Shown: positions 1 to 9,199 of the stretch, piece by piece
Layout of the letters: every line of letters begins with the position of its first letter
How positions within the stretch are numbered: position 1 is the first letter of the stretch
Assembly: GCA_028767165.1 (NCBI GenBank)
Contig: JARACJ010000007.1
Span: 1 to 64,000 of the forward strand
Direction of reading: 5' to 3'
Length of the DNA: 64,000 nt
Source: Proteobacteria bacterium DTSAM18
GTDB lineage: Bacteria; Myxococcota_A; UBA796; GCA-2862545
The notes under the pieces: model-generated
What the model was told of the DNA's origin: nothing
Seen by the model: the letters and a program-made list of their open reading frames with translations, nothing else
Databases searched by the model: none
Made by a program: the position numbers and the translations under genes

Positions 1-9
1 TTACACTTT

Positions 10-126
10 GGTTGGTGTAGATAGTGCGGAGGACCCACCTGATCCCATTCCGAACTCAGAAGTTAAGCTCCAGCACGCCGATGGTACTGCAGCGGTGACG
101 CTGTGGGAGAGTAGGTCACGCCAGCC
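10..126 (+). rRNA. rrf: 5S ribosomal RNA
   Basis: The conserved 5S core is present, including CCGAACTCAGAAGTTAAG and the terminal GGGAGAGTAGGTC. The 5' end (10-18, GGTTGGTGT) pairs with the 3' end (118-126) as a 9-bp helix I that includes two G-U pairs, and this fixes both ends at about 117 nt. It is the distal end of an rRNA operon whose 23S and 16S genes would lie upstream of the window. Confidence 0.96.
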
Positions 127-134
127 TTCCTTTT

Positions 135-180
135 GAAGACCCCCGGTTGAGTCAGCAATGACTCCCGGGGGTTCTTCTGT
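135..180 (+). terminator. rRNA operon terminator
   Basis: GAAGACCCCCGG (135-146) pairs with CCGGGGGTTCTTC (165-177), with one bulged T. An inner GAGTC/GACTC helix extends the stem. It starts about 9 nt after the 5S end and is followed by a short pyrimidine-rich tract, so it is read as an intrinsic terminator of the rRNA operon. Confidence 0.85.
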
Positions 181-585
181 TCTTGGCCCATGATATGACG
201 GCGGGTCACGGCGTCCCACCAGCGTAACAGCGTGACCAACACCCGATCTTGGGGCGTCGGTTTCTGGGACGTCCTTCGGGAGGGAGGGCGGACGGAACCG
301 GCAACCCTGGGGCGCTGAGCAGGGAGGGCAGGCTGTGTCGGGGGCCCTGGTCCACGAGGCACGAAGGACACACCGGGCGGGAGCCAGTGGTCGCAGCCCA
401 CGGACAGATACACTGCACCATCGAACACCCGTGCGGGCGTGGGCCGTGGTGTGTCCGTCGGAGGGCGTCTCGGCAACACCGCGTCAACCTGACGTTCCCA
501 TTGCAGGCGGACGGGTGTGCGGGCGCTAAGAGGGGGGCGAACACCGGGGAAAACGCCGGGTTTCGTACCTCACAGGGGTGGTTCG
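181..585. other. Intergenic region with no supported gene
   Basis: About 400 bases lie between the rRNA terminator and the acyltransferase start. Open frames here have no ribosome binding site and no recognisable protein features, as expected from high GC. No tRNA or obvious RNA fold was seen. The promoter of the next gene presumably lies in the distal part, but no convincing -35/-10 pair was found. Confidence 0.5.
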
Positions 586-1335
586 ATGTCGTCTTGGCAG
601 GCTCAGCAGAAGACGGGTGCCGTCGACGGGCTCCGCAGGGTCCTCCATCCCCTGCGGACCTACCACCGTCATGAGGTGGTGGGCGCCTCGCATGTGCCCA
701 CCGAAGGGCCTGCGCTGCTGGCGGTCAACCACTCGCTGGCCACCTACGACGCGTTCCTGCTGGGCATGGGCATCCATGAGGAGACCGGCCGGCTGCCGGT
801 GGGGCTCGGAGATGACCTCCTGTTCCGGATTCCGAAGGTCCGGGAATTCGTGACGGACATCGGACTGCGTCCGGCGTCGCCGGGTGCAGGTCTTCAGGCG
901 CTCGAGGAAGGGCAGCTGCTCGGGGTCGCTCCTGGAGGCATGCGGGAGGCGCTGCGCCCCTGGTCGGAGCGGTACGTGGTGGCGTGGGAGCATCGGAAGG
1001 GCTTCGTGAAGCTGGCGATGCAGGCGAAGGCGCCCATCGTCCTCGCGGCGTGTGCAGCGGCGGACGATCTGTACACGGTGTACCCAAGCCGGCTCACGAA
1101 GGTGGCGTACAAGCACTTCAAGGTGCCGTTCCCCCTTGCGAGGGGCCTGGGCCCGAGCCTGCTCCCGCGACCGGCCAAGCTCGTCCATGTGGTCGGGGTC
1201 CCCATCGAGCCGGTGGGGGAGCCTGATGATCCGCAGGCCGTGGACGCGCTGCACACTCGGTGCCTGGAGCAGATGGAGTCCTTGATGGAGACGTCTCGCC
1301 TTCTTGCGCTGGCCTCGGATGAGCCGGTGAGCTGA
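586..1335 (+). CDS. Lysophospholipid/diacylglycerol acyltransferase-like protein
   Basis: The 249-aa protein resembles the PlsC/DAGAT acyltransferase fold, whose members transfer acyl groups from acyl-CoA or acyl-ACP to lipid acceptors at the inner membrane. An NHSLATYD motif (residues 48-55) corresponds to the catalytic His-Asp block. GVAPGGMREAL, about 70 residues later, matches the acceptor-binding PGG motif typical of DAGAT-type enzymes. The ATG at 586 is preferred over the upstream 517 start because AGGGGTGG precedes it. The His-Asp spacing is HX5D rather than the usual HX4D. The substrate cannot be told from sequence. It stands alone between the rRNA terminator and an unrelated secreted-protein pair. 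Confidence 0.75.
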   Translation: MSSWQAQQKTGAVDGLRRVLHPLRTYHRHEVVGASHVPTEGPALLAVNHSLATYDAFLLGMGIHEETGRLPVGLGDDLLFRIPKVREFVTDIGLRPASPGAGLQALEEGQLLGVAPGGMREALRPWSERYVVAWEHRKGFVKLAMQAKAPIVLAACAAADDLYTVYPSRLTKVAYKHFKVPFPLARGLGPSLLPRPAKLVHVVGVPIEPVGEPDDPQAVDALHTRCLEQMESLMETSRLLALASDEPVS

Positions 1336-1598
1336 ACGGTCGTCGCGCTCGACGACTCCGGTGAACGGAACGGTGCTCACGCAGTGCGGTATCCGGGAGC
1401 GCCAAAGGGCGAAATGCGCCGTGCCGGTACCGACCCGTGTCGTTCGAGCCGAAGGTGCGTCCCACGAGCCCCCCGGCGAGGGGCCTCCTCCGTGCGCTCT
1501 ACGGGACATGTTTCGCTGCCTCCCCGTCGACCCCAGGTTTCAGGGGAGCGCCATCTCGGTGTTGTTGTACATTCGGTACGGCAATTATGGGGTGGCCC

Positions 1599-2663
1599 AT
1601 GGCGGGATTGTTTCTCCAGCGTGCGATGTGTGTGTTCGTGTGGGTCGCGGGGGAGGCGTGGGCCGTCCCTGTCGTGGTGCCTCTCGCGGGAGGCGAGCCC
1701 GTGGTCCGGATCCAGCCGGAGGAAGGTGACACCCCGGTGGACGTTCGCCTGGTGCGCGTGGACCCTGCGACGGGCCTGCGGATGACGTCCCCGGAGGTGT
1801 CCCTCGGGTGTAGGGCAGAGACCGGAGCAGGTCTGCAGATGAACCACGTCGCGGCGGGCGAACAGGTCACGTTGATGCTCCCGCCGGCGCTGCCCATGGG
1901 CAGCTACCGGGTACAGGCCAAGCCCGCGGATGCCAATGGTGGGTGGGCGTTCGTGGGACCATCCCTGCAGGTGGCGATGGAGCCCCTTCACCGCGTCTCG
2001 CCGTGTCCCCAGGGGGCCTCGCTGCGCCTCGATCTGCAGCCGCTGTTCCGGGCCGGGGTCGTCGATGCCCAGGGCGCCACGGTGTCCCTTCGGGCGGCCG
2101 AGCTGGCCGGGCAGGGGGTCCGCGTGAACCACGCAGGGTGGGTGATCACGAGCAGTGCGCTGCCGGCAGACACCGGTGCCGTACAAGGGCTGGTCCGCTG
2201 GCACGGAGGGGTCCGGGAAGCGTCCGTGGCCTACGAGATGGTCGAGTCGTGGGACGGTCTGTCCCTCCTGGTGCCGGTGGGTGGCGAGGGAGACGGCCTC
2301 GTGGATGCCCCTCACGCACGATGGATGGATGCGTCCATGCGTCGGGGAAGCGGTGAGGCCGTGCTGCGCTTCGAGCACTCGGGGCGGCTGTACGCCGTGA
2401 GGCGCGGCACGCAGGAGCTCGTCCCGGTGCAGGTCCTCCACGAACGTGGTGAGGTCATCGATGCCGGAGTCCCTGTCGAGCTCGTCGGAGATCTGCGGCC
2501 GACGGATGTCGGTAGCCCGGTGATCGACCACGCCGGTCGTGTGTGGGGCCTCGTCACGTCACCCGGCTCCGCGATCTGGTCCGTGACCGTCCTTCGGACC
2601 TTCGACGAACGATCCAAGCAACAGGTTGGCGCCCTGACGATGAACGCGCCGGAGGTCCCATGA
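1599..2663 (+). CDS. Secreted hypothetical protein, first of a coupled pair
   Basis: A 354-aa protein of unknown function. The start at 1599 follows GGGGTGG; 1587 is an in-frame alternative. The N-terminus (MAGLFLQRAMCVFVWVAG) is a signal peptide, so export is likely. The body is beta-rich with many Val/Gly residues. Near the C-terminus, DVGSPVIDHAGRVWGLV resembles the last part of trypsin-like folds, where GxSGxP surrounds the nucleophile, but no His/Asp partners were recognised, so a protease call is not supported. Its stop overlaps the next start in ATGA, implying translational coupling. Confidence 0.7.
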   Translation: MAGLFLQRAMCVFVWVAGEAWAVPVVVPLAGGEPVVRIQPEEGDTPVDVRLVRVDPATGLRMTSPEVSLGCRAETGAGLQMNHVAAGEQVTLMLPPALPMGSYRVQAKPADANGGWAFVGPSLQVAMEPLHRVSPCPQGASLRLDLQPLFRAGVVDAQGATVSLRAAELAGQGVRVNHAGWVITSSALPADTGAVQGLVRWHGGVREASVAYEMVESWDGLSLLVPVGGEGDGLVDAPHARWMDASMRRGSGEAVLRFEHSGRLYAVRRGTQELVPVQVLHERGEVIDAGVPVELVGDLRPTDVGSPVIDHAGRVWGLVTSPGSAIWSVTVLRTFDERSKQQVGALTMNAPEVP

Positions 2664-4633
2664 GCATGCGACGTGCCTGTCGAATCGGTCTGACGCTGTC
2701 CCTGTTGGTGCTGCCCCTGGCCGTCGGCCAGCCCGCCACGGCGGGTGGCGCCGCGACGGCCGAGCAACCGATGGAGGTCATGATGGCCGCCACGGCAGTG
2801 GAACACCTCTCCTCCGGTGACAAGGACCGCGTGGGCCACGGGCTGCAGCTGCTCGACGATCTGCTCGGCCTCGAGGGGTTCCGCCGTGACACCGTGGACC
2901 AGGCACTGAGGGCGGTCCATGCCCTCGATGCGCTGCAGAAGGCGCAGATACGCGGCAAGGGACAGGCCCGCCTGAAGGAGACACTCGAAGCCAGCCTGGC
3001 CCAGCGGCTGGACATCGATGGCATGTCCAAGGCAGCGCCCCTGCGGAAGCAGGAGGGTGGGGACGCAGGGCGCCTCCCGAAGGGTCGGCGTGCCGGTTTT
3101 TTTCTCCTGGGGCCAGCCGACGGCGGTGAGGAGCTCCACGTCCGGGTGGCTGGATGTGCCGACGTACGCGCGCAGGTGGTCGATGGCCTCGGGGGAGCCC
3201 TGACGCCTCCCGGGCTGGTCGACCCCTTCAGTGGCATCCACCTGCGGGTGCCTGCCGCCGAGGCGAGGTTCCTGTACGTACGCTCGGGGGAAGGCTGCGA
3301 CGACCCCCTCTCGGCCACCGTCCGGGCGTCCCATGGTGCTCGTGTGGTCGATGCTGGCGCTCAGAAGGCGCCCCTGCACCTGGATGCTGGCCAGGACGTG
3401 CATGTGCTTGCGGCTGCGGGCACGGACCTCGCGATCTCGGTGCCGGTACAGCCTGGGGGCATCTATCGGGTGCGGACCCACGACCTCATCGGACCCACCG
3501 ACACCGTGCTGGACCTCGCGCTCGAGGGCGACCGCCACGTCAGCGATGACGCCGACGGTGGCTGGGGCTCACAGGTCGACGTCGAAGTGCTCGAGGGCAG
3601 CAAGCTGGAGGGCCATGTCCGCCTGAAGTCGAGTGGCCCCGCCAGCAGCTACGTCCTCAGCGTGGAGGAAGTGTTCCGCTACACCATGGGGGAGGAGCTG
3701 GACCTGTCGGAGCCATCCGCGCGTCTGCCCGTGGCGGGCTGGTCCGGAAGGGTGATGCCCGTCTCGTTTCCAGGACACGAGGGACGCCTGCAGCTCCGGG
3801 TCGTCGCGGGTGTCCTCTACCGGTTCCAGGGCGACTTCGACATGGCCCTGCTCGACGAGGACGGGCAAGCCATCGCCGTTCGTCTGCTTCGGGAGGAGCA
3901 TCAGCCTTCCTGGGCCTCCCGACCCGTCTCCGCCTTCGTCGCCCTGCGCGATGGTCCGGCCTCGCTCGTGCTGCGTCCTCGCTCCGGCAGTGCCGTCACG
4001 GACAAGGCCTTCCTGCAGGTGATGTCCCACGAGCAGTCGGTGCACACGCCCCAGCAGATGGATCTGCCCCGCTCGGCCGGCGGGGCGCTGGCGCTTCCGA
4101 ACGTTCGATCGGAGAACTCGAGCACCGGCTACGTGGACGTGCTGGCCCCCGGCGAGGAGGCGTGGCTGCGGTTCGAGGCCCAGTCTGCCCACGGCTACCT
4201 GGTGGACGTCGACGGGGCGCGACCCACCGCGAACCTGTCGGCGACGCTGCACGCCGGCGGTCCGGGGGGCGAGCCTGCCCACCGCGTCACCACCTCGAAG
4301 GGGCTGGGCACGCTCTACTGGGCCAGTGAGCGCCAGGAGGAGCTGTTCCTCAGGGTGCGCAACGAGGGCGAGGCGGCCGAGACCGTGCGCGTCGGACTGT
4401 CCGGAGAGCCACACTACAACGGCTTCGAGGCGGGCGACACCGTCACCCTGCGCAAGCACCTGACCTGGCGGGGCACCACGAACTGGTCCGAGGACATGGA
4501 GCGGTTCGTCGGGCGCCCGGCCCGGATCACGCAGCTCGCCGGACGGGACAACTCCGGCTCCTGGCTGGTCCGTGTCGACCTCGACGAGGGCGTCAACCTG
4601 TGGCGCACCCGCGACCTCCGCCGCGACAACTGA
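2660..4633 (+). CDS. Large secreted protein with a PPC-like domain
   Basis: A 657-aa protein starting at the ATGA overlap with the previous gene; GGAGGTCCC is the ribosome binding site. The N-terminus (MSMRRACRIGLTLSLLVLPLAVG) is a signal peptide. An alpha-helical stretch follows at residues 35-120. Residues ~265-340 (YRVRT, PTDTVLDL, SDDADGG, YVLSV) match the layout of bacterial pre-peptidase C-terminal (PPC) beta domains, and similar beta segments recur later. No catalytic domain was recognised. It probably works with its coupled upstream neighbour in the periplasm or outside the cell; this is inference from coupling and signal peptides. Confidence 0.75.
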   Translation: MSMRRACRIGLTLSLLVLPLAVGQPATAGGAATAEQPMEVMMAATAVEHLSSGDKDRVGHGLQLLDDLLGLEGFRRDTVDQALRAVHALDALQKAQIRGKGQARLKETLEASLAQRLDIDGMSKAAPLRKQEGGDAGRLPKGRRAGFFLLGPADGGEELHVRVAGCADVRAQVVDGLGGALTPPGLVDPFSGIHLRVPAAEARFLYVRSGEGCDDPLSATVRASHGARVVDAGAQKAPLHLDAGQDVHVLAAAGTDLAISVPVQPGGIYRVRTHDLIGPTDTVLDLALEGDRHVSDDADGGWGSQVDVEVLEGSKLEGHVRLKSSGPASSYVLSVEEVFRYTMGEELDLSEPSARLPVAGWSGRVMPVSFPGHEGRLQLRVVAGVLYRFQGDFDMALLDEDGQAIAVRLLREEHQPSWASRPVSAFVALRDGPASLVLRPRSGSAVTDKAFLQVMSHEQSVHTPQQMDLPRSAGGALALPNVRSENSSTGYVDVLAPGEEAWLRFEAQSAHGYLVDVDGARPTANLSATLHAGGPGGEPAHRVTTSKGLGTLYWASERQEELFLRVRNEGEAAETVRVGLSGEPHYNGFEAGDTVTLRKHLTWRGTTNWSEDMERFVGRPARITQLAGRDNSGSWLVRVDLDEGVNLWRTRDLRRDN

Positions 4634-4657
4634 GGCTGCTCGTCCAGCCCGCGTGGG

Positions 4658-5011
4658 TCAGGAGCCGCTGCGGTCGTGTTGGCGAGCGTCGAACCAGCTC
4701 GCCCCGACCCACAGAGGCACCATGAAGACGCCCACGAGACCGACGATGATCAGGGTGACGCCCCATCCGTTGGTCGGTGGCACGACGAACGCGAGGCCGG
4801 TGAAGAGCCCGGTGAGCAGGAGGATGACGATGGCCCAGCCGAACACAGCGAAGCCCGGCTCCGGATCCGGCTCCGGACGCGGACCCCTGGGTCGCCGCGG
4901 ACCGCCTTCCCCTGGGGGTTCTGGCGGAGGCGGTAGGTGGCCGTCGTCTCCGAGGTGGATCTCGTCGAGATCGAGCAGCCAGTCGTCGTTGTCGATGGAT
5001 TGACGTTCCAT
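4658..5011 (-). CDS. Small two-TM membrane protein with proline-rich N-terminus
   Basis: 117 aa, not assigned to a family. Residues 1-48 are soluble and acidic, then Pro/Glu/Arg-rich (PPPPEPPGEG). Two hydrophobic segments follow: FAVFGWAIVILLLTGLF, and GVTLIIVGLVGVFMVPL. The start (MERQSIDNDDW) was chosen because the upstream part of the open frame antisenses the divergent gene at 5094. AAGGA lies very close to the ATG. It is divergent from the 187-aa gene and may share its promoter region. Confidence 0.7.
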   Translation of the reverse strand: MERQSIDNDDWLLDLDEIHLGDDGHLPPPPEPPGEGGPRRPRGPRPEPDPEPGFAVFGWAIVILLLTGLFTGLAFVVPPTNGWGVTLIIVGLVGVFMVPLWVGASWFDARQHDRSGS

Positions 5012-5093
5012 GTCCTTCTGGCTGGATTTTTCGTAGCATGTGAATAGGTTCGACGCCGTGGAAACTGCTACGCACCCCCTATGAGGAGGTCTG

Positions 5094-5657
5094 ATGACCA
5101 ATACCCTGCAAGCTCGTGGCCGTGCACTCCATGAGAGGTTCTTTGCGAGGGTCAACCGTGAGCGCCTCGAGGCCCTCCGTGACGCCATGAAGGCCGAGGA
5201 AGAGGCCCGCGCCCTCGAAGACGTCCTCGGTGTCCATGACGAGACCCTGCTCGCACACCTGGTGTCCCTGGGCCTGACCCACGACACCGTGGCCGCCCTG
5301 TCCCTGGTGCCCCTGATCGCCGTCGCATGGTCCGACAAGATCCTGCAGAACAAGGAGCGTGAGGCCATCCTCCTCGAGGCCGTCTCCATGGGCATCCACC
5401 CCTCCTCCGACACCTACCACCTCATCGAGCAGTGGCTGACGGTCGAGCCCAACGAGCAGCTGGTGGCCGACTGGTCCGCTTACGTCACCGAGCTCAAGCC
5501 CCACCTCTCCGCCGAGCAGCTCAGCGGCATGCGTGATGCCATCCTGCCCCGCGCCGAGCGCATCGCTCGCGCTTCCGGTGGCTTCCCCGGCATCACCTCC
5601 GGTACCTCCGCCGAGGAGCGCCTCAGCCTCGAGTGGCTGGCCGGCATGCTCAGCTGA
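5094..5657 (+). CDS. Hypothetical alpha-helical cytosolic protein, TerB-like segment
   Basis: 187 aa, with ATGAGGAGGTCTG as an excellent ribosome binding site before ATG. No signal peptide. It is mostly helical and charged. The segment VPLIAVAWSDKILQNKERE (about residues 77-95) resembles the TerB/co-chaperone pattern of a hydrophobic helix followed by an acidic turn and ERE. This is a visual similarity only; a TerB assignment would need profile comparison. A perfect 16-bp terminator stem follows 34 bases after the stop, so the gene is likely monocistronic. Confidence 0.8.
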   Translation: MTNTLQARGRALHERFFARVNRERLEALRDAMKAEEEARALEDVLGVHDETLLAHLVSLGLTHDTVAALSLVPLIAVAWSDKILQNKEREAILLEAVSMGIHPSSDTYHLIEQWLTVEPNEQLVADWSAYVTELKPHLSAEQLSGMRDAILPRAERIARASGGFPGITSGTSAEERLSLEWLAGMLS

Positions 5658-5691
5658 TCCGGTCGTTCCTCCCTGCGGGGAGGAGCTGATG

Positions 5692-5728
5692 AAAGCCCCC
5701 GACGGTCCGCGTGACCGTCGGGGGCTTT
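5692..5728 (+). terminator. Intrinsic terminator after the 187-aa gene
   Basis: AAAGCCCCCGACGGTC (5692-5707) and GACCGTCGGGGGCTTT (5713-5728) form a perfect 16-bp stem with a 5-nt loop. The stem ends in TTT on the + strand and also on the - strand. Confidence 0.9.
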
Positions 5729-5808
5729 GTCGTTTCGGGGCCAGCCGCCCGGCATGGGGGGACCGACCGGGGCGGGAATCGCCTCCGGACGGGCCCGGGA
5801 CAAGACGA

Positions 5809-5843
5809 GAAAGCCCCCGGGGAGCGTGTGCTCACCCGGGGGC
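5809..5843 (-). terminator. Intrinsic terminator of the M16 peptidase gene
   Basis: On the minus strand GCCCCCGGG pairs with CCCGGGGGC, extended by an inner GAGC/GCTC helix, and is followed by TTTCT. It lies 28 bases beyond the stop codon of the M16 gene. Confidence 0.85.
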
Positions 5844-5870
5844 CTGCGGTTCTCAGCGGGAGGGAGGGGC

Positions 5871-8800
5871 TCAGCCCTCGTCGCCCTCGTCGCTGGACTC
5901 GTCACCGGACTCGTCGCCGCCCTTGGAGACGGGCTCGTCACCGGACTCCTCGGAGCCCTCGTCGGCGTTCTCGTCGGAGGACTCGTCCTCGGCCTTCTCT
6001 TCTTCGGCAGCCTTCTTCTTGGCCTCGGCCTTCAGACGCTTCTTCTCGGCCTTGGCGAAGCCCTTGGGGTCGGCCTCGGCCCACAGGTCGCGGCCGCGCT
6101 GCTCCCAGTCGACGACCTCGTACTCGTAGCCACCGTCCTGCAGGAGCTCCTCGAGGGTGTCCTTGGGACCCTTCAGGGCGATGTAGGCGTGCTCGGCACA
6201 GCCCTCGACGAGTGCGGAGAGGTCTTCCTTCTCCATGTGGGTCAGGGCGTCGGCGTAGTTCTCGAAGAAGTCCCAGTCCTCACCAGCTGCGAGGGGCTCG
6301 AGCAGGCGGGAGGTCATCTGGTCGATGGACTGACCCTGGACGACGTAGCCGGATGCGCTGGCGAGCTGCTTCATGCGCATGTCGTGCTCGGCGAACTTGC
6401 CTGCCTTGACCTCTTCGATGTAGCGCAGGTACTGCTCCATCGCGAAGACGGCGGAGTCGTTCTGGATGTCGGCCTGCATGAAGAGCATGGCGCCGCCACC
6501 AGGCTGCACGAAGGTGCCTGCGTAGGGGGAGTACACGACACCGGCTTCCTCGCGGAGACGCGTGAAGAGGGTCATGCGGCCCAGGGTGCCCAGGACGGTG
6601 TGGGCGGGGCTGTTGGTGGACTCGGCGGGCTGCAGGGGGCAGACGAGCTGCACCATGGTCTGGGTCTTGCCCTCGGCGTCGAAGACGTGGATCTTCTGGT
6701 CTGCCGCAGGGTTGGAGCCGGGGATCTCGGGCAGCTCGATGGGCTGCGCCTTGCCCTTGGGCTTCCAGCCACCGAAGGTGTTGATGGCGAGCTCACGGGC
6801 CTGCGCCTGGTCGACGTTGCCGACGATCAGCAGGGTGGTGTTCTCGGGGTGCCAGACGGAGCTGAGGGTGGCGTCGACGTCCTTGCTGGAGGACTTGGAC
6901 AGCGCCTCGATGTCATCCCAGCCGAGGGACTCGGTGAGGATGTGGCCCGGGTTGACGTGCTCGTTGCGCATGTCGCGCACGTGCCAGTCGATGTTGCGCC
7001 AGTTGCCCTTGAGGCGGCCCTTCATGCCCTTGGTCCAGCGGCCGAGGCCGTCGAAGTCGACGTGGCGCTGGTCCATGGCGTCGCGGAGCATGAACAGGGC
7101 GCCGTCGAGGTTGCCCGCGGGCACCTTGACGTTGAGCTGCTGGGTGGTCTGGCCCATGCCCAGGTCGAAGAAGTCGCCGGCGATCATCAGGGGATCGTTG
7201 GAGGGGCGCATCTCGGAGAAGGTGTCGGCGAAGGAGATCTCGCCGTTGGCGTCGTGGGCGGAGCCACCCTTGGCCATCATGCGCACGTTGACGATGGGGG
7301 CGTCGGAGTGGTCGACGGTGACGACGCGCATGCCGTTGGGCAGCACGAAGTCGTCGATGGCCGCGACGTCGGGCAGCACCATCAGGTTCCGCAGGAACTC
7401 GGGGGTGATGGCGTCGATGGCGATGGTGGGGTTGAGGATCGCTTCCTCGTCACCGCCACGGTAGTGGCCGCCGGCACCTGCCGTATCCTCGGACATCAGG
7501 GCGACCTCGTCGCGGTCCATGGGGGTGAGCAGGGCGATGGAGGCGCGGTCGCGGGTGAGCCACTTGGAGATGTAGGACACGACCTCGTCGGACTGCACCT
7601 TGTTCAGCGACTGCATCTGCGCGGAGTGGTAGCGGCTGTCATTGGTCATGTGGGCGAACTGGCCGATGTCGGACGAACGGCCGGAACCCACGGCGGCGTA
7701 CAGGTCGAGGGACTTGAGCACGCCGGACAGGAAGTTCATCTTCGCCTGGGAGAACCACACGTTCATCGTGGAGCGCAGGTCGGGATCGTAGATCAGGCTG
7801 AGCTGATCGATCATGCGCTGACCGATGCGCTGGGCCTCACGCTCGTCGGTGGTCTTCACCTCGGCGGAGCAGATGACGCTGGTGGCGTGCTTGGAGGGCA
7901 TGGACCAGCAGCCGGTGAACTTACCGATCTGCGGCTCCTTGGACATGTTCAGGCCCCAACCCATCACGACGTTCAGCATGTTGCCGGACATCAGGTAGAG
8001 GAAGTCGTTGCCCTGGAAGCCCGGAGGGCCGGCCCAGGTGACGGTGACCGTGGGGCGCTCGATGGGCGCCTCGTAGGTGCCGATCTCGTCGGTGACGCGC
8101 GCGGGGGGCACGATGTTGGTGTAGGTCTTCGCGCGGGGCGTGGTGTCGACCTGGAAGGGCAGGACCTCTTCCGGGTTGTCCGGGTTCAGCGCGATCAGGT
8201 ACCAGTCTTCCGGGTTGTTGACGTCTGCGTTCTTCACGCCGGGACGGGGTGCGCGCACGATGTGCTCGTCCTTGAGGCCCGGGTGCAGCTGCTCGGGCTC
8301 GAAGGTGCGCAGGATGAGGTCGTAGTAGTAGGCGAAGTCGTCTTCGGCGAAGTCGCCCACCAGCGTGACCGTGGTGGTGTCCGGACGGTAGTAGGCGTCC
8401 GTGAAGGCCTGGATGTCCTCCAGGACGATGTTCCGGATGGAGGTGTGGTCACCGGCCATGGGGCGCTGGTAGGGGTGACCTTCCGGGTACATGTGCTTGT
8501 GGGAGTACTCCAACAGGGTGAAACCCGGCATGTTGAAGTTCTCGGACCGCATACGGATCTCGTTGCGGACGACCTCGATCTCGGTGGTCACCATGTCCTG
8601 GGTGACCTTGGCGATGGGGCTGGAGATACGCAGGGACTCCAGACGCATCAGGGCGTCGAGGTTGTAGGAAGGACAGACCGTCAGGTAGACGGTGAAGTCG
8701 TAGTTGGTGAAGGCGTTCAGGCTGCAGCCCATCTCGGACTCGAGCATGTCCCAGGTCTTGGGGAGCTCACCCTGCTCGGAGCGGAACCAGAGGTGCTCGA

Positions 8801-9137
8801 CGAGGTGGGCGATGCCTTCCTTCTCGATGGGGTCGTCGGACGCACCGTGGTCGGTGACGGCGGTGACGGCCACGACGGGCTGCTGGTCGTCGTGCTGGAA
8901 CAGGATCTTCAGTCCCGAGGGGAAGCTGAACATCTTGGTCTCGAGGTTGAAGTCGAAGCCTTCCAGGTTGACCCGGAGCTCGGGGCGGGTGGGGGCCTTG
9001 GGCGCCTTGACATCCAGGACCTCGGGGCCCTTGCCGGGCTCGGCGGCGTCGGCCGTGTTCATGCCGCTGAGCGCCAGGCCGGCCACCAGCGCGGAAGCGC
9101 CGAGGAAGGCCGAGCGAGCGTGGGGGAGTCGGAGCAT
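5871..9137 (-). CDS. Secreted M16 (insulinase/pitrilysin) family zinc peptidase
   Basis: A 1088-aa protein with two M16 modules. The start at 9137 is supported by GGAGAG upstream and by a signal-peptide N-terminus (MLRLPHARSAFLGASALVAG) that predicts export. HLVEH (111-115) is the inverted HxxEH zinc site, with the third ligand in RNEIRM (E193). The second, inactive-type M16 half follows from about residue 560. The C-terminus is unusual: a Lys/Ala/Glu helix (KAEKKRLKAEAKKKAAEEE) runs into about 40 residues of Ser/Asp/Glu/Gly-rich sequence. Members of this family degrade peptides in the periplasm. It is flanked by its own promoter and terminator, so it is likely monocistronic. Confidence 0.93.
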   Translation of the reverse strand: MLRLPHARSAFLGASALVAGLALSGMNTADAAEPGKGPEVLDVKAPKAPTRPELRVNLEGFDFNLETKMFSFPSGLKILFQHDDQQPVVAVTAVTDHGASDDPIEKEGIAHLVEHLWFRSEQGELPKTWDMLESEMGCSLNAFTNYDFTVYLTVCPSYNLDALMRLESLRISSPIAKVTQDMVTTEIEVVRNEIRMRSENFNMPGFTLLEYSHKHMYPEGHPYQRPMAGDHTSIRNIVLEDIQAFTDAYYRPDTTTVTLVGDFAEDDFAYYYDLILRTFEPEQLHPGLKDEHIVRAPRPGVKNADVNNPEDWYLIALNPDNPEEVLPFQVDTTPRAKTYTNIVPPARVTDEIGTYEAPIERPTVTVTWAGPPGFQGNDFLYLMSGNMLNVVMGWGLNMSKEPQIGKFTGCWSMPSKHATSVICSAEVKTTDEREAQRIGQRMIDQLSLIYDPDLRSTMNVWFSQAKMNFLSGVLKSLDLYAAVGSGRSSDIGQFAHMTNDSRYHSAQMQSLNKVQSDEVVSYISKWLTRDRASIALLTPMDRDEVALMSEDTAGAGGHYRGGDEEAILNPTIAIDAITPEFLRNLMVLPDVAAIDDFVLPNGMRVVTVDHSDAPIVNVRMMAKGGSAHDANGEISFADTFSEMRPSNDPLMIAGDFFDLGMGQTTQQLNVKVPAGNLDGALFMLRDAMDQRHVDFDGLGRWTKGMKGRLKGNWRNIDWHVRDMRNEHVNPGHILTESLGWDDIEALSKSSSKDVDATLSSVWHPENTTLLIVGNVDQAQARELAINTFGGWKPKGKAQPIELPEIPGSNPAADQKIHVFDAEGKTQTMVQLVCPLQPAESTNSPAHTVLGTLGRMTLFTRLREEAGVVYSPYAGTFVQPGGGAMLFMQADIQNDSAVFAMEQYLRYIEEVKAGKFAEHDMRMKQLASASGYVVQGQSIDQMTSRLLEPLAAGEDWDFFENYADALTHMEKEDLSALVEGCAEHAYIALKGPKDTLEELLQDGGYEYEVVDWEQRGRDLWAEADPKGFAKAEKKRLKAEAKKKAAEEEKAEDESSDENADEGSEESGDEPVSKGGDESGDESSDEGDEG

Positions 9138-9199
9138 GTGTGTCTCTCCTGCAAGGATTGGGAACAGGCCTGAACCGCAGACCTGGGGAATCGCGCTAT

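Noticed and set aside
181-585. tRNA gene after the 5S rRNA
   Set aside because: No cloverleaf or T-loop GTTCxA pattern with a matching acceptor stem was found.
5727-9173. A 1148-aa open frame on the + strand opposite the M16 peptidase
   Set aside because: It is the antisense shadow of a well-supported zinc peptidase. The translation is Val/Gly/His-rich with no start site support.
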